A DNA stretch of 22,048 nucleotides from NCBI GenBank assembly GCA_051953655.1, contig JBQCIO010000095.1:1-22048 (forward strand), in the 5' to 3' direction. The stretch is from JBQCHF01 sp051953655. GTDB lineage: Bacteria > Actinomycetota > Actinomycetes > Motilibacterales > Motilibacteraceae. Below are positions 7,512 to 14,276 of this stretch, piece by piece. The stretch's first letter is position 1; the number at the start of each line of letters is the position of its first letter. Below the pieces are notes generated by a model that was not told the origin of the DNA, ran no database searches, and worked only from the letters and a program-made list of their open reading frames with translations. The position numbers and the translations under genes were made by a program.

Positions 7512-7564
7512 GGCTGGACAGGGCTGGACCAGAGCTGGACCAGGAATGGACCAGGGACGGACCA
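7500..7564 (+). repeat. 11-bp tandem array (six units) starting at the marR stop codon
   Basis: Units are 7500-7510 GGTCTGGACTA, 7511-7520 GGGCTGGACA, 7521-7531 GGGCTGGACCA, 7532-7542 GAGCTGGACCA, 7543-7553 GGAATGGACCA and 7554-7564 GGGACGGACCA. Five units are 11 bp and one is 10 bp. Most contain the odd-centre palindrome TGGACCA. The last coding residues and stop of marR form unit 1. The period is close to one DNA helical turn, so copies face the same side of the helix. Confidence 0.9.
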
Positions 7565-7693
7565 GTGCCTGGCGGGCCCCGGATCGTGGGCATGACGACC
7601 TCGGGGTGCGCCGGAGAGGATGGGCCGGCCGCCCCCGCGCGGCAGCGGTGAGTGGTGCGGCAGGGCACCGGCTCGTGGAGGTGAGGACGGCAC

Positions 7694-8176
7694 ATGGGCG
7701 GTCAGGTGCACGACGACCAGATCACGGGACTGGGCTTCCTGCTCGGCACGTTCACCGGCACCGACGTCGTGCAACCGTCGTCGTGGTCGGAGGGGGCCAC
7801 CGTGGCGGCGGCTGCCACCGGCAGTGTGCGCGACGCGGGCGTTCTGGTGCTGGAGCAGACCTCGGGGACGGCGGAGGGCCCGTTCCACCTGCTCACCGTG
7901 GTCATGCCGGTCGGGCCGGGCGACGGCGGGCAGCACGACGGAGCCGGGCTGCTGGCCTACGCCTTCGACACCGCGGGGTTCCGCCCGGAGCCCGCGGCCA
8001 CCGGGGTCGTGTCGGACGACGGAGCGCTTCGCTTCACCCGTCGGACCGAGCGCGGCGAGTCCCGGACCACCTACCGGCCCACGGCGGACGGCTTCGCCTG
8101 GGTCAAGGAGTTCCGCCCCGCGCCCACTGCAGCATGGTCGGCCGTGGTGGAGGGCAGCCTGCGGCGGGTGCGCTGA
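7694..8176 (+). CDS. Conserved hypothetical protein, possibly a lipocalin-like/DUF1579-type beta-barrel
   Basis: A 160-residue soluble-looking protein without signal peptide or membrane segment. It opens with MGGQVHDDQITGLGFLLGTF, and the LGFLLGTFTGTD pattern resembles the first strand of small lipocalin-like barrels (compare the FLxGxWxG of DUF1579 and nitrobindin-like proteins). Alternating strands follow (FHLLTVVMPVG, LLAYAFDTAGF, TTYRPTADGFAWVKEF). No catalytic residues stand out, and I do not recognise a specific family. The ATG 7694 is preceded by a purine-rich ribosome binding site (GGAGGTGAGGA about 7676-7686). It is downstream of marR with the 11-bp repeat array between them, so it could be a target of that regulator. 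Confidence 0.7.
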   Translation: MGGQVHDDQITGLGFLLGTFTGTDVVQPSSWSEGATVAAAATGSVRDAGVLVLEQTSGTAEGPFHLLTVVMPVGPGDGGQHDGAGLLAYAFDTAGFRPEPAATGVVSDDGALRFTRRTERGESRTTYRPTADGFAWVKEFRPAPTAAWSAVVEGSLRRVR

Positions 8177-8195
8177 GCCGCCCTCCTGCCGCCGT

Positions 8196-8212
8196 CCGCC
8201 CCGTCAGGGCGG
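8196..8212 (+). terminator. Small GC hairpin after the 7694-8176 gene
   Basis: CCGCCC (8196-8201), loop CGTCA, GGGCGG (8207-8212), 20 bases after the stop and without a T tract. It could end the upstream transcript before dgt is transcribed from its own promoter. The stem is only 6 bp, so support is modest. Confidence 0.35.
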
Positions 8213-8238
8213 TCGGGCTCGTCGTCCGCCCGGGCCGC

Positions 8239-8244
8239 TAGCCT
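8239..8244 (+). promoter_or_regulatory. -10 hexamer TAGCCT for a leaderless dgt transcript
   Basis: TAGCCT fits TANNNT and ends exactly 7 nt before the GTG of dgt; there is no ribosome binding site in front of that GTG. This geometry places the transcription start on the start codon, as in leaderless actinobacterial mRNAs. No clear -35 is visible. Confidence 0.5.
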
Positions 8245-8251
8245 CGCGCCC

Positions 8252-9490
8252 GTGAGCACGGACGGCTACGACGAGGCGGCCCGGCAGCGCTGGGCGCCCG
8301 AGCCGCCCAAGCGCCCGGGGCGCACCCCGTTCGAGCGCGACCGCGCCCGCGTGGTCCACTCCAGCGCCCTGCGCCGGCTGGCCGCCAAGACCCAGGTGGT
8401 CGGGCCGGGCACCGACGACTTCGTGCGCAACCGGCTCACCCACACCCTCGAGGTGGCGCAGGTGGGGCGAGAGCTCGGCCGGGCCCTGGGCTGCGCCCCC
8501 GACGTCGTGGAGACCGCGTGCCTGGCGCACGACCTCGGACACCCGCCCTTCGGGCACAACGGCGAGGCCGCGCTGGACGCCCTGGCCGGGCCGTGCGGGG
8601 GGTTCGAGGGCAACGCGCAGACCCTGCGGCTGCTCACCCGGCTCGAGGCCAAGGCCGCCTTCCCCGACGGGCGCAGCGCCGGGCTCAACCTCACCCGGGC
8701 CAGCCTCGACGCCGCCACCAAGTACCCGTGGCCACGGGCCGAGAACGAGCGCAAGTACGGCGTCTACACCGACGACCTGCCGGCCTTCGCCTGGCTGCGG
8801 GAGGGTGCGCCGGAGCGCCGGCGCTGCCTCGAGGCGCAGGTCATGGACTGGGCCGACGACGTCGCCTACTCGGTGCACGACGTCGAGGACGGGGTGCAGG
8901 CCGGCATGGTCGACCTGCGTGCCCTGGCCGACCCGGCCGAGCGGCGCGCGCTGGCGGACGTCGCCCGCCGCTCCTACGTGCAGGCCGAGGAGGGCGAGGT
9001 GCACGCGGCGCTGGACCGGCTGCTCGCGCTGCCCTACTGGCCCCCCGAGCCCTACGACGGCAGCCGGCCGGGCCTGGCCGCGCTCAAGCACCTCACCAGC
9101 CAGCTGGTCGGGCGGTTCTGCGCGGCGGCCGAGCAGGCCACCCGGGCGGCGGCCGGTCCCGGACCGCTCACCCGCTACGCCAGCGACCTCGTGGTGCCGC
9201 GCGAGACCCGGGTGGAGGTGGCCGCGCTCAAGGCGGTGGCCGCCCACTACGTCATGTCCACCGAGGAGCGGCTGCTGGTGATGGGGGAGCAGCGTGCGCT
9301 GCTCACCGACCTGGTCGCGCGGCTCGAGGCCGGGGCGCCGGAGAGCCTGGCGGTGGAGTTCCGGGCGGACTGGGCCGCCGCCCTCGACCGGGCCGGCGAC
9401 GACGCCGCCCGCCGCCGGGTGGTGCTGGACCAGGTCGCCTCGCTCACCGACGTCTCCGCGGTCGCGCTGCACCGGTCCCTCGCCGGGTGA
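8252..9490 (+). CDS. dgt: Deoxyguanosinetriphosphate triphosphohydrolase (dGTPase, HD domain)
   Basis: Hydrolyses dGTP (and in many homologues other dNTPs) to deoxynucleoside plus triphosphate, influencing the dNTP pool. The 412-residue length is typical. The metal-binding HD signature is intact: HSSALRRLAAKTQVV, NRLTHTLEVAQVGRELG with the first His, ACLAHDLGHPPFGHNGE with His93-Asp94, and VMDWADDVAYSVHDVEDG with the last Asp. FEGNAQTLRLLTRLEAK is a characteristic dGTPase motif between them. The start GTG 8252 is leaderless-looking (see the -10 at 8239). In actinobacteria dgt commonly lies next to dnaG; here three other genes separate them. Confidence 0.95.
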   Translation: MSTDGYDEAARQRWAPEPPKRPGRTPFERDRARVVHSSALRRLAAKTQVVGPGTDDFVRNRLTHTLEVAQVGRELGRALGCAPDVVETACLAHDLGHPPFGHNGEAALDALAGPCGGFEGNAQTLRLLTRLEAKAAFPDGRSAGLNLTRASLDAATKYPWPRAENERKYGVYTDDLPAFAWLREGAPERRRCLEAQVMDWADDVAYSVHDVEDGVQAGMVDLRALADPAERRALADVARRSYVQAEEGEVHAALDRLLALPYWPPEPYDGSRPGLAALKHLTSQLVGRFCAAAEQATRAAAGPGPLTRYASDLVVPRETRVEVAALKAVAAHYVMSTEERLLVMGEQRALLTDLVARLEAGAPESLAVEFRADWAAALDRAGDDAARRRVVLDQVASLTDVSAVALHRSLAG

Positions 9491-9587
9491 GCCCGGGCCG
9501 GTCCACGGCCGGCCGGGCCGGGAGCCGCTGGGCGCCCCCGGGGAGTCGTGGTCGCACCACCGGCCGGCCGGCGCATGCTCGCCCGTG

Positions 9588-9623
9588 GATCAGCCCGCGA
9601 ATCAGCCTGCGAATCAGCCCGGG
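9588..9623 (+). repeat. 12-bp tandem repeat, three units, downstream of dgt
   Basis: Units are GATCAGCCCGCG (9588-9599), AATCAGCCTGCG (9600-9611) and AATCAGCCCGGG (9612-9623). They lie about 100 bases after the dgt stop and 30 before the next start. Read on the opposite strand, the array at 15509-15544 has the related unit GATCAGCCCCCC. Confidence 0.88.
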
Positions 9624-9653
9624 GACGTGGTCCGCGCTGGAACAGTGACCGGC

Positions 9654-10163
9654 ATGGCCCACGACGCTGCGGCACCCGAGACCGCCTCGGGGCAGCCGCC
9701 CGTTCCGTCCGTCCCCACCGGCGCCGGTCGGCGGGCCCTCGCCCTGGTCCTCGCCGTCGCCGCCGCCATCGGGGTCTTCAGCCTCGGCCGGACCACGGGC
9801 CGGGACAGCGAACGGGACGTGATGCACGCCCACCACCTGCAGGACGTGGCCGAGTCCACCCAGCGGTGGGAGGAGGCGTACCTGACCGCCGACCCCGAGG
9901 GGCGGGCGACGCTCCACGCGCTCAGCCCCGCCGACGCTCCGGTCGGACACATCCCGCCGCCGGACTACGGCTTCCTGCCGTCCTACTTCGCCCCAGACGA
10001 GCATCGCGTCGTGATCGTCGGCCGGGTCGTCACCGGCTCCCGGGAGAACTGGGTGCGGATCGCCGTCGACGACGACGGCCGCTCGTCCTGGTGCACCCTC
10101 CGGCAGCCGACCGGCGACCCGGACACGGAGCAGTGCGAGGGGCTCACGATCGTCACCCCCTGA
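9654..10163 (+). CDS. Hypothetical membrane-anchored protein
   Basis: A 169-residue protein I do not recognise. It has a short Ala/Pro-rich cytoplasmic tail (residues 1-25), one membrane helix (about 28-44, ALALVLAVAAAIGVFSLG), and an external domain of about 120 residues beginning RDSERDVMHAHHLQDVAEST. The outer part contains one Cys pair (WCTLRQ and EQCEGL) that could form a disulphide and shows mixed strand/helix character (HRVVIVGRVVTGSRENWVRI). ATG 9654 lacks a ribosome binding site; AACAGT ends 7 nt before it, a weak leaderless -10 candidate. A GTG three codons upstream (9645) is also in frame. It sits between dgt and an oxidoreductase gene with its own spacing, so its function cannot be deduced from context. 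Confidence 0.7.
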   Translation: MAHDAAAPETASGQPPVPSVPTGAGRRALALVLAVAAAIGVFSLGRTTGRDSERDVMHAHHLQDVAESTQRWEEAYLTADPEGRATLHALSPADAPVGHIPPPDYGFLPSYFAPDEHRVVIVGRVVTGSRENWVRIAVDDDGRSSWCTLRQPTGDPDTEQCEGLTIVTP

Positions 10164-10260
10164 CCGCACGGACGCCTCGACGGCCCGGACGACCACCCGT
10201 GAAGCGCTGGGGCGTCCCACGAGGAGATCGGGGGGCCGAGTGGCTGCTGTCGGAGGACGG

Positions 10261-11517
10261 GTGCAGGCTGCCCCCATGACGGACGCGGAGATCAGCAGTA
10301 GCACGAACGGCGGCTACGTGGTGGTGGGCGGCGGCCAGGCCGGCGCCAAGGCGGTGGAGGGGATGCGCGAGGCGGGCTACGACGGCCCGATCACGCTGCT
10401 CGCCGCGGAGAAGGAGCTGCCCTACGAGCGGCCGGACCTGTCCAAGGCCTTCCTCAAGGGCGAGAAGGAGTTCGCCGAGCTCCACGTCCACGACCAGGCC
10501 TGGTACGACGAGCACCGGGTGACCGTGCGCACCGGCTCCCGGGTGGTGGCGATCGACCGCGCCGCGCACCAGGTCGAGCTCGACGGCGGCGAGCGGCTGG
10601 GCTACACCAAGCTGCTCCTGGCCACCGGGTCGACCCTGCGCCGGCTGCGCATCGAGGGCGGCGACCTCGACGGCATCCACTACCTGCGCACCGTCAACAA
10701 CAGCCGGCGGCTGCGCGAGGCGCTGGTGGAGGGCGCCCGGGTGGTCGTGGTGGGGGCGGGCTGGATCGGCCTGGAGGGCGCGGCCGTCGCCCGCCAGCGC
10801 GGCGCCACGGTCACCGTGGTCGAGCCGGCGCCGACGCCGCTGTTCGGGCCGCTGGGGCAGGAGATCGGCGAGCGGTTCGCCGCGCTGCACCAGGCCCACG
10901 GCGTCGAGGTGCGCACCGGCACCGGCGTCGAGGGCTTCGAGGGCGAGGGCGCCGTGACCGGGGTGCGGCTCGAGGGCGGCGAGGTGCTGCCCGCCGACGT
11001 CGTGCTGGTGGGCGTGGGCATCCGCCCGGACACCCGGCTGGCCGAGGAGGCCGGGCTGGAGGTGGACAACGGCGTGCTGGTGGACGAGTTCCTGCGCACC
11101 AGCGACCCCGACGTCTACGCGGCCGGCGACGTCGCCAACGCGCGCAACGAGCTGCTCGGCCGGCAGGTGCGGGTGGAGCACTGGGCCAACGCCAACGACC
11201 AGGGGCTGGCCGCCGGCCGGTCGATGGCCGGCAAGGGCGAGCCGTGGGCGGCCACCCCGTTCTTCTTCTCCGACCAGTACGAGACCGGCATGGAGTACCG
11301 CGGCCTGCCGGTGGACGGCTACGACCAGGTCGTGGTCCGCGAGCAGGACGGCGGCTACCTCGCCTTCTGGCTCAAGGACGGCCGGGTGCAGGCCGGGGCG
11401 AACGTCGACCTGTGGGACGACGGCGAGGCCATCGAGGCGCTGGTGCGCGCCAAGGCCCAGGTCGACCCGGCCCGGCTCGCCGACCCCTCGGTGCCCCTGG
11501 CGTCGCTGGCCGGGTGA
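10261..11517 (+). CDS. FAD-dependent NAD(P) oxidoreductase (ferredoxin/rubredoxin reductase-like)
   Basis: A 418-residue flavoprotein of the pyridine nucleotide-disulphide reductase fold. The N-terminal FAD site is YVVVGGGQAGAKAVEGMREA with RPDLSKAFLKG shortly after. The NAD(P)-binding Rossmann motif is VVVVGAGWIGLEGAAVARQ, and the second FAD contact is VYAAGDVA. A C-terminal reductase dimerisation domain follows (WANANDQGLAAG; PFFFSDQYETGMEYRGLP). There is no CxxxxC redox pair, so it fits the ferredoxin/rubredoxin or oxygenase-coupled reductases (BphA4-like), which pass electrons from NAD(P)H to a small iron-sulphur protein. No ferredoxin or oxygenase is encoded in the window, so the partner is unknown. 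The start is GTG 10261, five bases after GGAGG (10252-10256); ATG 10276 (MTDAEISSST) is a credible alternative. Confidence 0.9.
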   Translation: MQAAPMTDAEISSSTNGGYVVVGGGQAGAKAVEGMREAGYDGPITLLAAEKELPYERPDLSKAFLKGEKEFAELHVHDQAWYDEHRVTVRTGSRVVAIDRAAHQVELDGGERLGYTKLLLATGSTLRRLRIEGGDLDGIHYLRTVNNSRRLREALVEGARVVVVGAGWIGLEGAAVARQRGATVTVVEPAPTPLFGPLGQEIGERFAALHQAHGVEVRTGTGVEGFEGEGAVTGVRLEGGEVLPADVVLVGVGIRPDTRLAEEAGLEVDNGVLVDEFLRTSDPDVYAAGDVANARNELLGRQVRVEHWANANDQGLAAGRSMAGKGEPWAATPFFFSDQYETGMEYRGLPVDGYDQVVVREQDGGYLAFWLKDGRVQAGANVDLWDDGEAIEALVRAKAQVDPARLADPSVPLASLAG

Positions 11518-11575
11518 GGCCGGACCGGGACTAGGGCCGGGACGGGGTCGTGGCGGGGTGTGGCAGGGTGGGCGG

Positions 11576-12025
11576 GTGACCGAGTGCTCGCGCTGCGGCG
11601 ACTGCTGCGAGCGCATCGTCTACCCGTGGGCCCCCGAGGCCGTCGCCGACCTGCTCGCGCAGTCGGTGCTGCCGGAGGAGATGCGCCGCGACCTGGAGTT
11701 CGTCCGCGACCACTGGCACTACCTCGGCGACCACCGATCGGCCGAGGACGGCGCCCGCAACGGCGTCCCCGCCGACGACCCCGCGGTCAGCCCGGTCTAC
11801 TCCTGCGACGCGTTCGACCCGGTGTCCCGGCTGTGCACGGCCCACGACGCCCGCCCGTCGGTCTGCGACGGCTACCCCTGGTACGGGCGCCCGCCGGCCG
11901 CGAACGTGCTCTCCCCGCGGTGCTCGTTCACGGCCGACGTGCGCCCCCTGCTGCCGGTGGTCGGGATCGGCGACGGCCGGACCTCGGTGGACGGCCGCCC
12001 CCGCCCGGCGCAGCTGCCGACGTAG
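11576..12025 (+). CDS. YkgJ-type cysteine-cluster protein
   Basis: A 149-residue protein beginning MTECSRCGDCCERIVYPW. The CxxCGxCC motif (Cys4, 7, 10 and 11), followed by later cysteines in YSCDAF, RLCTAHD, SVCDGYPWYG and PRCSF, is the pattern of the YkgJ family (putative zinc- or iron-chelating domain). The cysteines may hold a metal or iron-sulphur cluster; no activity is established for the family. GTG 11576 leaves no ribosome binding site, but CAGGGT lies 6 nt upstream, compatible with a weak leaderless -10. It follows the oxidoreductase by 58 bases, so a shared redox role is possible but unproven. The TAG stop (12023-12025) is also the first half of the predicted dnaG -10 box. Confidence 0.85.
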   Translation: MTECSRCGDCCERIVYPWAPEAVADLLAQSVLPEEMRRDLEFVRDHWHYLGDHRSAEDGARNGVPADDPAVSPVYSCDAFDPVSRLCTAHDARPSVCDGYPWYGRPPAANVLSPRCSFTADVRPLLPVVGIGDGRTSVDGRPRPAQLPT

Positions 12026-12028
12026 ACT
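12023..12028 (+). promoter_or_regulatory. -10 hexamer TAGACT for a leaderless dnaG transcript
   Basis: TAGACT ends exactly 7 nt before the dnaG GTG at 12036, which has no ribosome binding site. Its first three bases are the TAG stop codon of the upstream gene. The -10-to-start spacing equals that of dgt. No clear -35 is visible. Confidence 0.5.
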
Positions 12029-12035
12029 CCGGCGC

Positions 12036-13949
12036 GTGGCCGGCCGGATCCGAGACGAGGACGTCCAGCTGGTCAAGGAGCGGGCCGACATCGCGGAGGT
12101 GATCGGCGAGCAGGTCACCCTGCGGCGCGCCGGGGCCGGCCGGCTGAAGGGCCTGTGCCCCTTCCACGACGAGAAGACCCCCTCGTTCAACGTCAACACC
12201 TCGCTGCGGCTCTACAAGTGCTTCGGCTGCGGCGAGGGCGGCGACGTCATCCGCTTCGTCATGGAGACCGAGCACCTCTCCTTCGCCGAGGCGGTGGAGA
12301 AGCTGGCCGTCCGGGCCGGGGTGCAGCTGCGCTACGAGGAGTCCGGCTCCGGTGTCCCGGCGCCGCCGCCCGGTCTGCGCACCCGCCTGCTGGACGCGCA
12401 CGCGGCCGCGGCGCAGTTCTACGCCGAGCACCTGCGCTCGCCCGAGGCCGTCGTCGGGCGCCGGTTCCTGGCCGAGCGCGGCTTCGACCAGACCGCCGCC
12501 GAGCACTTCGGGGTCGGCTGGGCGCCCACCGGGTGGGATGCGCTGGTCCGCCACCTCAAGGGCCGCGGCTTCACCGACACCGAGCTCACCACCGGCGGCC
12601 TGGCCCGGCAGGGCTCGCGCGGGCTCACCGACTTCTTCCGCGGCCGGCTGCTGTGGCCCATCCGCAGCACCGCCGGCGACGTCGTCGGGTTCGGCGCCCG
12701 GCGGCTGCTGGAGGAGGACCGGATCCCGGCCAAGTACGTCAACACGCCCGAGACGCCGGTCTACCGCAAGTCCCAGGTCCTCTACGGGCTCGACCTGGCC
12801 AAGAAGGAGATCGCCCGCCAGCGTCAGGCCGTGGTGGTCGAGGGCTACACCGACGTCATGGCCTGCCACCTGGCCGGGGTCGAGACAGCGGTGGCCTCGT
12901 GCGGCACGGCCTTCGGCGACGAGCACATCAAGCTGCTGCGCCGGCTGCTGGTCGACGACGACCGCACCGGCGAGGTCGTCTTCACCTTCGACGGCGACGC
13001 GGCCGGGCAGAAGGCGGCGCTCAAGGCGTTCACCGACGACCAGAAGTTCGTCACCCAGACCTTCGTGGCGGTCGAGCCGAACGGGCTGGACCCGTGCGAG
13101 CTGCGCCAGCACCACGGCGACGCGGCGGTGCGCGAGCTGGTGGCCCGCCGGGTGCCGCTGTTCGAGTTCGTCATCCGCACCTCCATCGGCAAGCACGACC
13201 TGGACCACCCGGAGGGCCGGGTCGCCGCCCTCGGCACCGCCGCGCCGATCGTGGCCGGGATCAAGGACCCCACGCTGCGCCCGGAGTACGCGCGCACGGT
13301 GGCCGGCTGGCTGGGCATGGAGGTCGAGGCGGTGCTCGCCGCGGTGCGACGGGCCCAGCGCCAGCTGGAGCGGGGGACATCCCCGCAGCCCGGCCGCACC
13401 TCGCCGGAGCGGGCGCCCGAGCACCTCTCCGACAGCCCGTCGGAGTCCGGGCCGTTGCCGCTGCCCAAGCCCTCCCCGAAGGACCCGGACCTGCTGGTGG
13501 AGCGCGAGGCGCTCAAGGTCGCCGTGCAGTCGCCGCAGCTGGCCGGCGACCTGTTCGACCTGCTGGACGACTCCTGCTTCACCCACCCCGCCTACGCCGC
13601 CGTCCGCGCCGTCATCGAGGGGGCCGGCGGCTGCGGCGGGGGAGTGGAGGGCGAGACCTGGGCCACCGCGCTGCTCGACGCGGCGCGCACACCCCAGGTG
13701 CGCGACCTCGTGCTCGACCTCGCCGTCGAGCCGCTGCGCGCCGGTGCCGCCGACGCCCGCTACGCCGGCGAGCTGTGCGCCCGGCTGGAGGAGCGGGCGG
13801 TGGCCCGGCGGATCCAGGGGCTGCGGTCGCGGCTGCAGCGGCTGGACCCGGTCGCGCAGGCGGAGGAGCAGATGGCCGTCTTCGCCGAGCTGGTCTCGCT
13901 CGAGCACCAGCGCCGGGTGCTGCAGGAGCGGGCGGTCGGCGCGGTCTGA
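12036..13949 (+). CDS. dnaG: DNA primase
   Basis: Synthesises RNA primers at the replication fork. The 637-residue length and domain order are standard. The N-terminal CHC2 zinc ribbon is CPFHDEKTPSF...KCFGCGEGGD, with ligands Cys41, His44, Cys62 and Cys65. The catalytic core includes the TOPRIM segment VVVEGYTDVMA with Glu269 and FTFDGDAAG with Asp319 and Asp321. A variable Pro/Ser-rich linker (about residues 450-480) leads to the C-terminal helicase-binding domain. GTG 12036 begins MAGRIRDEDVQLVKERADIA, the usual family N-terminus, and is predicted to be leaderless. A sigma-70 gene lies 174-327 bases downstream depending on its start, recalling the dnaG-rpoD order of the enteric macromolecular-synthesis operon. 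Confidence 0.97.
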   Translation: MAGRIRDEDVQLVKERADIAEVIGEQVTLRRAGAGRLKGLCPFHDEKTPSFNVNTSLRLYKCFGCGEGGDVIRFVMETEHLSFAEAVEKLAVRAGVQLRYEESGSGVPAPPPGLRTRLLDAHAAAAQFYAEHLRSPEAVVGRRFLAERGFDQTAAEHFGVGWAPTGWDALVRHLKGRGFTDTELTTGGLARQGSRGLTDFFRGRLLWPIRSTAGDVVGFGARRLLEEDRIPAKYVNTPETPVYRKSQVLYGLDLAKKEIARQRQAVVVEGYTDVMACHLAGVETAVASCGTAFGDEHIKLLRRLLVDDDRTGEVVFTFDGDAAGQKAALKAFTDDQKFVTQTFVAVEPNGLDPCELRQHHGDAAVRELVARRVPLFEFVIRTSIGKHDLDHPEGRVAALGTAAPIVAGIKDPTLRPEYARTVAGWLGMEVEAVLAAVRRAQRQLERGTSPQPGRTSPERAPEHLSDSPSESGPLPLPKPSPKDPDLLVEREALKVAVQSPQLAGDLFDLLDDSCFTHPAYAAVRAVIEGAGGCGGGVEGETWATALLDAARTPQVRDLVLDLAVEPLRAGAADARYAGELCARLEERAVARRIQGLRSRLQRLDPVAQAEEQMAVFAELVSLEHQRRVLQERAVGAV

Positions 13950-13979
13950 GCCGGACCCGAACGCAGGCGGACCCGGCGG

Positions 13980-13994
13980 GTCACGCAGCGTGAC
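13980..13994. promoter_or_regulatory. Perfect palindrome GTCACG-CAG-CGTGAC between dnaG and the sigma gene
   Basis: Six-base arms and a 3-base centre, 31 bases after the dnaG stop. It could be an operator for the sigma-factor gene or a short hairpin at the dnaG 3' end. The arms are oriented opposite to a CRP site (TGTGA...TCACA), so I assign no regulator. Confidence 0.35.
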
Positions 13995-14276
13995 GGACGT
14001 TGGTCCCGAGCGGGGGAGATGGGGCGATTCGCCGCCGGTTCTCCGCGAAAGAGGTCACGATCTGCTGCGGCGGCTGGGCAAAACCCCGGAGCGTCGGTGG
14101 ACTGAGGGGGCACACTTGACCTCGTGCCGAAGGCCTCCCGGCGCCGACCGGGACCCCAGACCACGACGTCGCGCGCGCCCGTCTCGGCGCGCGTGACCGG
14201 GGCGGTCGTCCCCGCGCCGAGCCCGGCGCGCGACCGGGACGGGAACGGTCCGGAGCAGATCCAGGGGGAGGACCAC

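Noticed and set aside
7500..7564. CRISPR array
   Set aside because: Units of 10-11 bp directly abut without spacers, and no cas genes are present; it is a tandem minisatellite. The 9588 and 15509 arrays are rejected for the same reason.
13980..13994. CRP-type binding site
   Set aside because: The arms read TCACG...CGTGA, the reverse of the TGTGA...TCACA arrangement, and the spacer is too short.
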